NCBI RefSeq assembly: GCF_001956295.1
Contig: NZ_MRTD01000012.1
Coordinates: 124,001-188,000 of the forward strand
Source of the DNA: Paenibacillus sp. FSL A5-0031
GTDB lineage: Bacteria; Bacillota; Bacilli; Paenibacillales; Paenibacillaceae
DNA: 64,000 nucleotides
Reading direction: 5' to 3'
The translations under genes were made by a program, and so were the position numbers. The notes below the pieces were generated by a model. That model was not told the origin of the DNA. It did not search any database and was given only the letters and a program-made list of their open reading frames with translations. This document shows, piece after piece, positions 8,452 through 16,939 of this stretch (positions within the stretch are counted from its first letter, which is position 1; each line of letters opens with the position of its first letter).

Positions 8452-9081
8452 GTGAAGTTGTTTTTTGCGCACTTTGGTAAACTTAACCAGCTTTTTTGGA
8501 CGTTCTTCAAAATTGGTCCATCTAGCTTCGGCGGTGGTTTTGCCATGATGCCGATTATCGAACGGGAGGTTGTCATCAAGCGTCAATGGTTTACTGAAGA
8601 TGAGATGGCCGATATGCTGTCTATGGCGGGCATGGCTCCCGGAGGAGTCGCTGTGAATGCGGCTGCATTCGTAGGCTATCGGAAAGCAGGCGTCATCGGT
8701 GCTGTTGCAGCCATTGCAGGCGTTACACTTCCAACGTTTCTGATTGTGATCATCCTTAGTTTCGTTTACCTGTTTTTACGTGACGAACCAAAAGTCCAAG
8801 CAGCCCTGAGAGGTATTCATGCCGCCGTCATTGCTTTGATCTTGATGGCTGCCTACCGAATGGCCAAAGTATCGGTGTTTGACGTGTCCACTACTTGCGT
8901 GACGACGATCGCGCTTTTGTCGCTGCTGCTGTTGAGTATTAATCCGCTCTATGTGATCCTCCTCGGCTTAGTCGTGGGGCTGGTTATTGTAAAGAGTAAA
9001 GAGTGGATCGGTCTAGAGGTTCGAACCGAGAGAATGGATATCAATGCAAAGTCATTGCGTGAGCCCGAATACTTTATCTGA
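8452..9081 (+). CDS. CHR-family (chromate/sulfate-type) transporter, first half-size subunit
   Basis: A 209-aa membrane protein with the CHR signature FFKIGPSSFGGGFAMMPIIE near its N terminus, then MAGMAPGGVAVNAAAFVGY and several hydrophobic helices. Short-chain CHR proteins occur as gene pairs whose products together form one transporter. The second half begins 18 nt downstream. The start is GTG at 8452 behind an AAGGGGGGG site. Family members are named for chromate export; chromate is a structural analogue of sulfate. Placement between a sulfatase gene and an FGE gene suggests a sulfate-related role, which is inference. Confidence 0.88.
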   Translation: MKLFFAHFGKLNQLFWTFFKIGPSSFGGGFAMMPIIEREVVIKRQWFTEDEMADMLSMAGMAPGGVAVNAAAFVGYRKAGVIGAVAAIAGVTLPTFLIVIILSFVYLFLRDEPKVQAALRGIHAAVIALILMAAYRMAKVSVFDVSTTCVTTIALLSLLLLSINPLYVILLGLVVGLVIVKSKEWIGLEVRTERMDINAKSLREPEYFI

Positions 9082-9099
9082 CGAACGGAGGCACGAGTC

Positions 9100-9633
9100 A
9101 TGCTGTGGGAATTATTCATTACCTTCTTTAAGATTGGCTCCGTTTCATTTGGCGGAGGGTATGCTGTCATTCCCTTGATTCAATATGAAATTGAAGCCCA
9201 CGGCTGGCTGACGAACAGTGAATTTCAGGAAGCGGTTTCTCTTGCCGGTATGGCGCCAGGACCGATCGCAACGAACAGCGCTACCTTGATCGGGTATAAG
9301 TCGGCTGGATTGGCCGGGGCAGTCGCGACGACGTCAGGCATGATTCTGCCTTCACTCGCAGCCGTTATTTTGCAGGCAGCCGTATTTTTTCGCCAAAGCC
9401 GCAGCAAATGGTTCCGATCAACCTTTTATGGTCTTCGTCCTATCATTACCGGACTTATTATTTATGCGGCCATCTATTTTGGCTTTCTTAATAGGCGTGA
9501 GGCTGGATTCACATGGAAGACTTTCTTTACGCTTGCGATATGTTCCGGGTGTATGTTTTTGATGATCAAGTATAAACTTCATCCGATCGCCGTTATCGCT
9601 GCAGCAGGGGCGGCAGGAATTATTCTATTCTAA
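9100..9633 (+). CDS. CHR-family (chromate/sulfate-type) transporter, second half-size subunit
   Basis: A 177-aa membrane protein homologous to its neighbour. The signature FFKIGSVSFGGGYAVIPLIQ is followed by SLAGMAPGPIATNSATLIGY, and the C terminus is a run of hydrophobic helices. ACGGAGGCACGAGTC precedes ATG at 9100. The gene pair is compact, and the FGE gene follows after about 60 nt without an evident terminator, so all three may share a transcript. Confidence 0.88.
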   Translation: MLWELFITFFKIGSVSFGGGYAVIPLIQYEIEAHGWLTNSEFQEAVSLAGMAPGPIATNSATLIGYKSAGLAGAVATTSGMILPSLAAVILQAAVFFRQSRSKWFRSTFYGLRPIITGLIIYAAIYFGFLNRREAGFTWKTFFTLAICSGCMFLMIKYKLHPIAVIAAAGAAGIILF

Positions 9634-9695
9634 ACGAATGATTAATGAATCATGAATAGGCATCATGTTTGGAGGGAGGCGAAGGAGTGGATCAA

Positions 9696-10670
9696 ATGAA
9701 ATCCTGTTGTGCGGTAAGCAGGCTGCAAGCGAACATTGAGCCCAGTGTTATAGAGGTCCCATCACCGTCACAAACTGCCGTTTCGGAGCCGGATCACATT
9801 GACATGGATTGGGTTATCATACCGGGTGGTTCTTTCGAAATGGGAACAATTACTAGCGAAGGGTTTCCAAGCGATGGGGAAGGTCCGGTTCGGAGGGTGG
9901 AACTCGAAGCCTTCAAAATCTCGGCTTGCGCCGTGACGAACGCGCAGTTTCGGGCATTCGTGGATGCAACCGGATATCGAACTGAAGCAGAAAGCTATGG
10001 ATGGTCATATGTCTTCCATTTGTTGGCATCAGACGAAACGAACATCAGGGTTAAGAATGTACCTCGGCAAGTCCCATGGTGGCTTGTCGTTGATGGAGCA
10101 AATTGGAATAACCCGGAAGGACCGGATTCGAGCATTGAGGGTCGTATGGATCATCCGGTCGTTCATGTCTCTTGGAACGATGCCGCGGCGTTCTGCTCCT
10201 GGTCCGGGACAAGACTGCCGACGGAAGCGGAATGGGAATATGCGGCACGAGGTGGTTTACAGGGCAGAACCTATCCTTGGGGAGACCTGCTCAAGCCGGA
10301 CGGCAGGCATATGTGCAATATTTGGCAGGGAAAGTTCCCAATTAAAAATAATGCAAGCGATGGTTATATCGGTACTGCTCCTGCTCAGTCGTTTGATCCG
10401 AACGGTTACGGACTGTATAATATGGCAGGCAATGTATGGGAATGGTGTGCGGATTGGTTCAGTCCTGCCTATCATCGACAAACGTCTTCAGTTAATCCAC
10501 GATACACACAGGATACAGGCAAAAGGTCGATGAGAGGCGGCTCGTATCTGTGCCACCGCTCCTACTGCAACCGCTACAGGGTAGCGGCGAGAAGCGGTAA
10601 TACACCAGACAGCTCAACGGGCAACATGGGCTTCCGCGTGGCCGCGGATCTAGTCCCTAAAGTAACTTAA
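9696..10670 (+). CDS. Formylglycine-generating enzyme (FGE), sulfatase activator
   Basis: A 324-aa protein of the SUMF1/FGE family, which oxidises the Cys of the CxPxR motif in sulfatases to formylglycine. The domain runs from about residue 45 (DWVIIPGGSFEMGT) to the end, with RLPTEAEWEYAARGG and NMAGNVWEWCADWF. The copper-binding Cys pair is present as Cys286 and Cys291 in GGSYLCHRSYCNRYRVAARS, the same five-residue spacing as in human FGE, followed by NTPDSSTGNMGFRVA. The start is ATG 9696 with GAAGGAG eight bases upstream; GTG 9687 and TTG 9669 are in frame but poorly placed. It would activate the two Cys-type sulfatases in this window (6557 and 52535). Confidence 0.93.
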   Translation: MKSCCAVSRLQANIEPSVIEVPSPSQTAVSEPDHIDMDWVIIPGGSFEMGTITSEGFPSDGEGPVRRVELEAFKISACAVTNAQFRAFVDATGYRTEAESYGWSYVFHLLASDETNIRVKNVPRQVPWWLVVDGANWNNPEGPDSSIEGRMDHPVVHVSWNDAAAFCSWSGTRLPTEAEWEYAARGGLQGRTYPWGDLLKPDGRHMCNIWQGKFPIKNNASDGYIGTAPAQSFDPNGYGLYNMAGNVWEWCADWFSPAYHRQTSSVNPRYTQDTGKRSMRGGSYLCHRSYCNRYRVAARSGNTPDSSTGNMGFRVAADLVPKVT

Positions 10671-10705
10671 TGGCTATCGAAACGGAATAAATGGAGTATC
10701 TTAAT

Positions 10706-10778
10706 ACCTCACGGTAACGGTGAATATTACGCCATGTGATCATGGAGTTTAAAATCACGGTTGACCGGAGGTTTTTTT
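10706..10778 (+). terminator. Terminator after FGE gene
   Basis: An imperfect outer stem ACCTC...GGTGA / TCACGG...GGAGGT encloses an inner CCATG-TGAT-CATGG stem and runs into seven T. The rest of the gap to 11090 shows no convincing gene. Confidence 0.6.
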
Positions 10779-11093
10779 GTCGTCACTCTTGTGCTGAAAC
10801 GTTCGGCGCGAAGTTGGGCCTTCTGGAAATTTTATCTAATAATTCAACTGAAAAATATCATAACTGATTACCAGAGGTTGGCGCTGGAGAATGAGAAGGG
10901 TATCAATCTAATTCAGGGTTATTTTTTCAACTGTTGGAGCAATGGTCAAGTCATCATAATCGAGATGAAAGATAGAGCCGCTTGCTTCTGAAAAAAGTCC
11001 ATTAGCATAATCATAAAGTTTCCCATTAGGCCATGTTATTAAGCTCCTATGAAGAATAATGGAAAAGGTATATCTCGGGTTGGATATATGAAT

Positions 11094-11139
11094 TTGACAA
11101 ATATTACATATACGTAGTAAATTAAGTTAAGTGCTTAAC
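11094..11139 (+). promoter_or_regulatory. Promoter and operator of MarR gene
   Basis: TTGACA (11094-11099) and a weak TAAATT (11118-11123, 18 nt spacer) are followed by the inverted repeat GTTAAGTGCTTAAC at 11126-11139. The repeat would overlap the transcription start, as expected for an autorepressor site. Confidence 0.6.
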
Positions 11140-11159
11140 TACTTTTTGGTGGTGACTTT

Positions 11160-11606
11160 ATGAAAGAGTTGCAAGAATACATTCATGATTTACCTTTACA
11201 TTCGCTCGCTTTTTTTTCCTTAGTTGAAGTAACGGCAAATTTAGTCGATGTATCGGAAAGATATTGGCAATCCAAAGGTTTGAATGGTGCTAGAATTCGA
11301 ATTTTGGTTGAAATTATGAAGGAAGGAGGCACGATACTACCCTCGATGCTCGCTAAGAAAATTGGCGTAACCAAACCAAATATTAGTCTTTTGCTTATCC
11401 CGTTAGAAAATGACGGATTAATTCGCCGAGCAAGCCATCCTATGGATGGTAGAAAAACGGTGATTTCAATAACAAGTGAAGGCCAGAGCCTCCTGTTGAA
11501 AAACTTACCTGAAAATCGTCAAAGGATTGCCGAAAAAATGAAAGTGCTGGAAGAGCATGAATTGAGACAACTCCTTGTTTTATTAAATAAACTACAAAGA
11601 AAGTGA
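11160..11606 (+). CDS. MarR-family transcriptional regulator
   Basis: A 148-aa winged-helix protein. The recognition part is TILPSMLAKKIGVTKPNISL, and the wing is LIRRASHPMDGRKTVISIT, with the MarR-typical DGR. The C-terminal helix (EEHELRQLLVLLNKLQ) would form the dimer interface. Two identical inverted repeats, one over its own promoter and one before the next gene, indicate self-regulation and control of the downstream oxidoreductase. Ligand unknown; relatives respond to phenolics, quinones or oxidants. Confidence 0.9.
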   Translation: MKELQEYIHDLPLHSLAFFSLVEVTANLVDVSERYWQSKGLNGARIRILVEIMKEGGTILPSMLAKKIGVTKPNISLLLIPLENDGLIRRASHPMDGRKTVISITSEGQSLLLKNLPENRQRIAEKMKVLEEHELRQLLVLLNKLQRK

Positions 11607-11623
11607 CATTTTTTAGGTATTTG

Positions 11624-11637
11624 GTTAAGTGCTTAAC
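11624..11637 (+). promoter_or_regulatory. Second copy of MarR operator
   Basis: GTTAAGTGCTTAAC is identical to the site at 11126-11139. It lies 30 nt before the oxidoreductase start and close to possible TTGGTT and TTATAG promoter elements. Confidence 0.6.
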
Positions 11638-11666
11638 TAAAATTATAGCAGAAAGGATGAAATTTG

Positions 11667-12479
11667 ATGTCGATCGTCATTACAGGTGCCAATGGTAAAT
11701 TAGGAAGTTTAATTATCAAGCAACTCCTTCAGAAAGTTTCGGCAGATCAAATTGTTGCCTGTGTTCGGAACCTTGAGAACGCCAAAGAATTTCTTGAGCA
11801 AGGAATTGAAGTGCGACTATGTGACTACGATAAACGTGAAACTCTTGATCAAGCATTTACCGGAGCTTCTAAGCTATTATTAATTTCAAGCTCTAATAAG
11901 GATGATACCATTAGGTTGCGTCAACATGCGCATGTCATAGAAGCTGCGAAAAAATCGCAAGTGGAACAACTCCTATTTACAAGCTTTGCTTTTCTAGGAA
12001 ATGGCTCAATTCCACCCACTAATTTGTACTTGGCTACTGAGCAGGCTATTCTCACATCAGGAATTCCACATACTTTTCTCAGAAATTCTTTATATACTGA
12101 TTTTGTTGGAGTACTTGGTTTGGATACTGCCATAGCTACAGGTGAACTAAGCATTTACCCCGGAGAGTGGAAATTTAATACTGTGACACGTAAGGATCTT
12201 GCTTTAGGAATAGCAGTAGTTCTCTCCGAACCAGGTCATCAGAATAAGACATATGAACTTACTGCACCTCGTCCTTGGACCTTCACTGATCTTGCGATAG
12301 TTTTGTCTGAACTTTCAGGTAAACCCGTTTCAATCCGTCAAGATCCTCAGATCCAAAACTGGATATATGGGTTTTTAGGCAAGATTAATACTTCCTCGAC
12401 CTCAGCAGATTTGGAAAGAATAATTGGCGGTCCAGTCACTACATTGAAAGAAAGTATTAAGCAATTTATTACAACTTGA
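11667..12479 (+). CDS. NAD(P)-binding NmrA-type/quinone oxidoreductase 2-like protein
   Basis: A 270-aa Rossmann protein of the atypical short-chain dehydrogenase group. The cofactor motif GANGKLGSL is at residues 7-15, then VVACVRNLENA-like positioning of strand 2 and LLISSSNKDD after strand 4, without the classical YxxxK. It resembles NmrA/QorB proteins that bind NADPH and reduce quinones or sense redox state. ATG 11667 is preferred over TTG 11664 because of the GAAAGGATGA site. Control by the adjacent MarR protein through the shared operator is inferred. Confidence 0.85.
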   Translation: MSIVITGANGKLGSLIIKQLLQKVSADQIVACVRNLENAKEFLEQGIEVRLCDYDKRETLDQAFTGASKLLLISSSNKDDTIRLRQHAHVIEAAKKSQVEQLLFTSFAFLGNGSIPPTNLYLATEQAILTSGIPHTFLRNSLYTDFVGVLGLDTAIATGELSIYPGEWKFNTVTRKDLALGIAVVLSEPGHQNKTYELTAPRPWTFTDLAIVLSELSGKPVSIRQDPQIQNWIYGFLGKINTSSTSADLERIIGGPVTTLKESIKQFITT

Positions 12480-12772
12480 AAAGTTCCTAATATAAGCCAA
12501 TTGGCAATATCAGATGAAGAAGATCTTTGTTATATGCTTCATCATTTGATTTAAGGCTTTTGTATGGAGAGTAGGTTTAGAATTCTAGTTCGAGGTCGCA
12601 TTTGCTCTTCTGTTATGAAGTGGTTGCGGTTTGTTGTGGGTTGCGTAGGGTAGACGAGCCACTATAGGAATGTAATAATTGACTTTAGGCGAATTGATAT
12701 TTAAAATTTTAAAGGGAAAAATGTTTACATTTAGTGAAGTTAAAGAAACGAGAATAGGAAATGAGGTTTAAA

Positions 12773-13642
12773 ATGAAGAAAGAGAATAAACAGACAGCAG
12801 TATTGGTCGCGGTGCTGCGAGGACTCATTGTTGTCATCGGTGCTTTTATTACGGCCTATGGCCTTGAGGCAGTATTAATTCCGAACAATGTATCGGACGG
12901 CGGCGTGACGGGTCTTAGCATCGTAGGGTCGAATCTATTCGGGTTGCCTTTGGGACTTCTCATTGCGATTCTGAATATACCGTTCGTATATTTAGGGTAT
13001 AAACAGATTGGAAAAAGCTTCGCGATATATTCCGTGATCGGTATTGCTTCACTGGCCGTGGGTACCGTCGTTATGCACCATATTACTCCGATTGTAGAAG
13101 GCGATACGCTCCTCGTCACCGTTGTTGGAGGCATCATTATCGGTTTGGGGATGGGTCTTGCTCTTCGGAACGGCGGCGCGCTGGATGGCATTGATATGTT
13201 GGCGGTATTGCTTTCCCGGAAGCTTCCTTTCGGTACAAGCGATCTTATCTTATTCCTGAACGTATTCGTATTTATCGTCGTCTCGACGGTATTTGGATTA
13301 CAGGGTGCTATATTATCGGGTATTGCTTATTTTATAGCTTCCAAGGTGATACATATCGTCGAAGAAGGCCTCAGCGGAGCTAAAACGTTTAAGATCATTA
13401 CCAAGCATCCTGAAAGCATGATTGAAACGATTCGCAATCGCTTGGGTCGCGGCGCTACGTATAGTGTGGTGCAAGGCGGCTATTCAAATGAGCATTTTAA
13501 AGAAATCACATGCGTCATTAACCGTCTGGAAGAGCGAAAAATGAAAGAAATTATTCGTGAGATTGACGAAAATGCTTTCATCATGGTGTACGAGGTTGCT
13601 GAAGTAAAAGGTGGCAGCTTTAAGAAAAAGGACATCCACTAA
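12773..13642 (+). CDS. YitT-family membrane protein (DUF161 and DUF2179)
   Basis: A 289-aa protein. Five or six hydrophobic segments occupy the first ~190 residues (for example VVIGAFITAYGLEAVLIPN, GLPLGLLIAILNIPFVYLGY, VVGGIIIGLGMGLALRNGGA). The last ~85 residues form the soluble DUF2179 domain (KTFKIITKHPESMIETIRNR, GRGATYSVVQGGYS). The family is widespread in Firmicutes and its function is not settled. ATG 12773 is preferred because GAGG lies seven bases upstream; an in-frame ATG is at 12761. The gene stands alone. Confidence 0.92.
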   Translation: MKKENKQTAVLVAVLRGLIVVIGAFITAYGLEAVLIPNNVSDGGVTGLSIVGSNLFGLPLGLLIAILNIPFVYLGYKQIGKSFAIYSVIGIASLAVGTVVMHHITPIVEGDTLLVTVVGGIIIGLGMGLALRNGGALDGIDMLAVLLSRKLPFGTSDLILFLNVFVFIVVSTVFGLQGAILSGIAYFIASKVIHIVEEGLSGAKTFKIITKHPESMIETIRNRLGRGATYSVVQGGYSNEHFKEITCVINRLEERKMKEIIREIDENAFIMVYEVAEVKGGSFKKKDIH

Positions 13643-13666
13643 AATATTTCAAAGGCGACATTCTGG

Positions 13667-13703
13667 GAATGAGTTCGGTACTGTACCGGGCTCATTCCTT
13701 TTT
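13667..13703 (+). terminator. Terminator after YitT-family gene
   Basis: GGAATGAGTTCGGTA and TACCGGGCTCATTCC pair around CTG and are followed by five T. Confidence 0.85.
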
Positions 13704-13893
13704 ATTTTGCCTTCACTAGCTCATCTCGAATTCGGAGATAGCCTTAGCACTCTTTTTTAATCTATCGTCCATAAAAATTTTTTTAGTGTGAAAAATAATA
13801 GGCTCTTCGATTGTATTACTAATGTAAGGGCGAGATCAGAAACAACGAATGAAATATTTGAATTTTAACTAAAAACTCTACGAGGTGAAAGAA

Positions 13894-14634
13894 ATGAAAA
13901 CAAAATTCAAAATGATTACTATGTCCACTATTACCGCATTATCATTAACCTTTGTAGGTCACAGCTATGCAGCTGCCAACCCTTTCTCGGATATAACGAA
14001 TATCGCGGTAAAAGATAAAATTGTTGCCTTACAAGAACAAGGCTTAGTCCATGGTATTTCAGACGACTTATTTGCCCCGAATGACACCATCACAGCGGCA
14101 CAAGGCATTCAGCTTATCGTTAATGCCGCAAATTTGAATCTAGATCTAGTAAGATTCCTTGTAGAACCTAAAGCTACGGATTATTTCAAAAACGCAGACA
14201 ACAATGCTTGGTATGCGAATGCCTTAATTACGGCAAGCGTTAATGGAGTCGTACTGCCAGCCGATCTGAATCTTAACAAGAAATGGACGCGTGAAGAGTT
14301 CACTCACCAGCTTATTAGCACGATTGAAACGCATAGCAATCTTCCAAAGATTAAGCTTGTTCCTGCCCAGATTAACGATAGCACGGATATAACAGTTGAT
14401 TATGATGGATCCATCCAGCGGGCGCTAGCTTATAACGTAGTGAAACTAGATGAACAAGGGAACTTCCATCCTAAAGCTGAAATCTCTCGTGCTGAGGCAG
14501 CAGAACAAATCTACAATGTACTCGAATACATTAAGGCACATCCTGCACCATCGCCACAAACAGATCAAGAATTAGAAACAAACTCAAAAAGATCACCATC
14601 GTCAACAAGTCCACAAATACCAGGAGCAAAATAA
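13894..14634 (+). CDS. Secreted SLH-domain protein
   Basis: A 246-aa protein with a signal peptide (KMITMSTITALSLTFVGHSYA, cleavage near AAA). Three SLH-like modules follow: FSDITNIAVKDKIVALQEQG, then a divergent one around DYFKNADNNAWYANALITAS, then one ending FHPKAEISRAEAAEQIYNVL. SLH modules tether proteins to pyruvylated cell-wall polymers. The tail is short and rich in Ser, Pro and Lys. No enzyme domain is present, so it may be a small wall protein or spore/envelope factor. ATG 13894 follows a GAGGTGAAAGAA site; GTG at 13885 is within that site. Confidence 0.85.
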   Translation: MKTKFKMITMSTITALSLTFVGHSYAAANPFSDITNIAVKDKIVALQEQGLVHGISDDLFAPNDTITAAQGIQLIVNAANLNLDLVRFLVEPKATDYFKNADNNAWYANALITASVNGVVLPADLNLNKKWTREEFTHQLISTIETHSNLPKIKLVPAQINDSTDITVDYDGSIQRALAYNVVKLDEQGNFHPKAEISRAEAAEQIYNVLEYIKAHPAPSPQTDQELETNSKRSPSSTSPQIPGAK

Positions 14635-14663
14635 GATCTACGAAATCGGATTTCTCAAAATGA

Positions 14664-14700
14664 TAAAGCGATCTCCCTAATTATGGGGGATCGCTTATTT
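14664..14700 (+). terminator. Terminator after SLH gene
   Basis: AAGCGATCTCCC and GGGGGATCGCTT pair around a short loop and are followed by ATTTT. Confidence 0.8.
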
Positions 14701-14925
14701 TGACTGTGTTCCTCTTTGGAGCTCGCTTCAAGGAACGATTCTCCTTCAATATTGATTTTAGGCAGACTCTGACCATTTCTTGTATGAGTTGTTATATGGA
14801 TTCCGACCCAAGAGATTGGTTTGCAGGAGGAGACAAAGCGGGGGAGAATTTCGTCCCCAAACGTCGGATGCCATCCGATTAGAACCTATGGTTTTATAAG
14901 GCGAAGAGATAATTGACGAAAAAGG

Positions 14926-14952
14926 CTGATGAAAATCATCGGTCTTTTTATT
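14926..14952 (+). terminator. Small terminator-like hairpin before unknown gene
   Basis: CTGATGA-AAA-TCATCGG with a following TCTTTTTATT. No gene is credited to the 14700-14925 stretch before it. Confidence 0.5.
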
Positions 14953-15003
14953 ATCTAAATGACGAAGTGCAGGGAAATGTCATTAATTGTTGAATTTAGG
15001 ATA

Positions 15004-16173
15004 ATGAGAAATGTATTGAAAGGGTTGAATTTCTTGATCGATGTGCAATATTTTTTTAATTTGTGTATAGATGCTGAGCAAAACTATGAAATATATAAAA
15101 ATGCGGCTGTAGGACGTATAGATAGGAAAGAATATACGATTAACAAACGATATGATTTTGAACCATTCTGGTTTGAACGAAATAGCCAGAAGAGAGGAAG
15201 CATATCGAAGAAAGAATCGGAATCCTACTATGGTTTTGATAACAGAGGAAGAATAATAGTTTCAGCATGTGATGGGATGAAAGATACTCATGGTTATACG
15301 GAGTATGATGATTCATTTATTCTAACAAGAGTGTATACGAATGGTAAAATTGATTCGATAAAAGAATACAAAATCGAGGATGACCGGCCAATTAGTTGTG
15401 TAGAATTTATTGTACGTCATGGATTAATTGTTGAAGATTCTTGGTATCGTTTTGAGGAATACATATATGAGAATGAAAGACTTTCTTGTGTTCATCATCC
15501 TCAGTTTAGCGGGAAAAGAGGTTATGAATCTAGAGTAAATACGTATTTTGAATATGATGCTTCTGGAGCCTTATACAAAGTACTTGATAATCAACAAGGT
15601 TTACTATACATCAATATCTCCAAGCCTGAAGCTGTTCATTTACGTGAAGTAGTTAAGAAGGGATTAATTGCAGAAACAGTGTCACTATTTGATCGTATTC
15701 GCCAACAATTATCGGGAGAACGACTTTGTTTCGTAGCGATATATTTACACGGTGAGCCCAATGGTTTATATGATCCAATTTACCATCCAGGTCTCGAAAA
15801 AATTAGAATGGAGCAACTTGAACAGAACAAAGGTCTACATACATTCTGGAATTCTGGAGAGCATCCAGGTAATTATCAGGTTTCTATAAACAATAGTGAA
15901 TTGCTTGAAAATTTAAGAAAACTCATCAACTATTGGGGTTTTAAAAGCAATTGGTGGGTGCAAGGAAAGAAATTTTGGCATGAGGTTGCTTATGCCATAA
16001 ACGAGCTTGATTGGTCAGAGTCTATTCCCATTACAGACGATTTCATTGTTTATGTGGACTGGGAAGGATTGGATGTATCAAAGGGAGGACTTCTTAACAG
16101 CATTCCATATCATAAATTAGAAATTTTGAGACAGAAAGGATTGCTAAAAAAATCTAAGGGTATTCACGTCTAA
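15004..16173 (+). CDS. Unknown protein, RHS-like repeats suspected
   Basis: About 389 aa, AT-rich codons, no signal peptide or membrane helix. The first half has Tyr/Asp-rich beta-strand stretches (YYGFDNRGRIIVSACDGM, YTEYDDSFILTRVYTNGKID, YFEYDASGALYKVLDNQQG) resembling YD/RHS-type repeats. The second half is a separate domain with conserved-looking Trp residues (WGFKSNWWVQGKKFWHEVAY, DFIVYVDWEGLDVSKGGL). I do not recognise the family. The start is uncertain: ATG 15004 is behind a weak TAGGATA, while 14959 and 14977 are in frame but close to the preceding hairpin. The next gene is a CPCC protein, so a polymorphic-toxin immunity role is possible but unproven. Confidence 0.6.
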   Translation: MRNVLKGLNFLIDVQYFFNLCIDAEQNYEIYKNAAVGRIDRKEYTINKRYDFEPFWFERNSQKRGSISKKESESYYGFDNRGRIIVSACDGMKDTHGYTEYDDSFILTRVYTNGKIDSIKEYKIEDDRPISCVEFIVRHGLIVEDSWYRFEEYIYENERLSCVHHPQFSGKRGYESRVNTYFEYDASGALYKVLDNQQGLLYINISKPEAVHLREVVKKGLIAETVSLFDRIRQQLSGERLCFVAIYLHGEPNGLYDPIYHPGLEKIRMEQLEQNKGLHTFWNSGEHPGNYQVSINNSELLENLRKLINYWGFKSNWWVQGKKFWHEVAYAINELDWSESIPITDDFIVYVDWEGLDVSKGGLLNSIPYHKLEILRQKGLLKKSKGIHV

Positions 16174-16219
16174 ATTTCAAAATAAAACAACATAACCCTC
16201 TAAAGTGAGGTGTAACAGA

Positions 16220-16786
16220 TTGGAACGTGAAGATGCAATTCTACATATTATCAAAAATATGATTAACATAATGCCTAATACATTACGGTATGAAGTATTG
16301 TTAAACTGGTGGGGAATCGATCAAGAAGATGCTGTTTTTAACAATTTACCGGATTTGCTTAAGTATGAAATATTGAATTCTGAAGAACCACCAGAGTATG
16401 TAATGGATGATAGATACAATTCACTTATTATCGAAGCACTAAAAGTAAAATATATTGGAGTTAGGAATGAATTTTTATCTAAAAAAATATCAGAGATATT
16501 ATACACTAGTCATGTGGTAGAGGGAGTGCAAGAGGAACTAATAACTTGTCCTTGTTGTGAATATAAGACGCTTCCCCAAAAAGGCGAATATGACATATGT
16601 CCAGTATGTTTTTGGGAAGATGATGGAAACACAGACCTACAATACTATAGTTCTCCTAACCACATGTCTCTTGCACAAGCACGTGTGAATTTCACTAATT
16701 TTGGTGCAGTGAACAAATTGTCGTTACAATTTCTTGAAGCAGATAGGCTTGAGTTGTATAGTAAGTGGAAATATGACTGGCCTTGA
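16220..16786 (+). CDS. CPCC-family cysteine-rich (zinc-ribbon) protein
   Basis: A protein of about 188 aa. The C-terminal ~75 residues match the CPCC family: LITCPCCEYKTLPQKGEYDI then CPVCFWEDDGN, with four Cys that can bind zinc, followed by SPNHMSLAQARVNFTNFGAV. The N-terminal ~110 residues are an alpha-helical, unnamed part. TTG 16220 is preferred as start, seven bases after GAGGTG. CPCC proteins are common in loci of contact-dependent toxins as likely immunity or accessory proteins. It follows the unknown gene by about 45 nt and is similarly AT-rich. Confidence 0.75.
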   Translation: MEREDAILHIIKNMINIMPNTLRYEVLLNWWGIDQEDAVFNNLPDLLKYEILNSEEPPEYVMDDRYNSLIIEALKVKYIGVRNEFLSKKISEILYTSHVVEGVQEELITCPCCEYKTLPQKGEYDICPVCFWEDDGNTDLQYYSSPNHMSLAQARVNFTNFGAVNKLSLQFLEADRLELYSKWKYDWP

Positions 16787-16792
16787 GGGATG

Positions 16793-16817
16793 AAACCTTC
16801 AAGGTTTTCTTTTTATC
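16793..16817 (+). terminator. Terminator between convergent genes
   Basis: GAAACCTTC-AAGGTTTTC short stem with TTTTT following. Confidence 0.6.
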
Positions 16818-16939
16818 CAGACTAGTGTCGAGAAGCAGGAGGAGAATATCCCCAAATGAACCTTTTTTTTTTCACACCTGTGTGATATTCCTCTGAAATA
16901 TCAGTACGCTCATAAGGTTTAGTTGTAAATTTCATATTT

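Noticed and set aside
10761..10991. 76-codon + strand frame
   Set aside because: Begins inside the terminator of the FGE gene, with no ribosome site and no protein-like motif.
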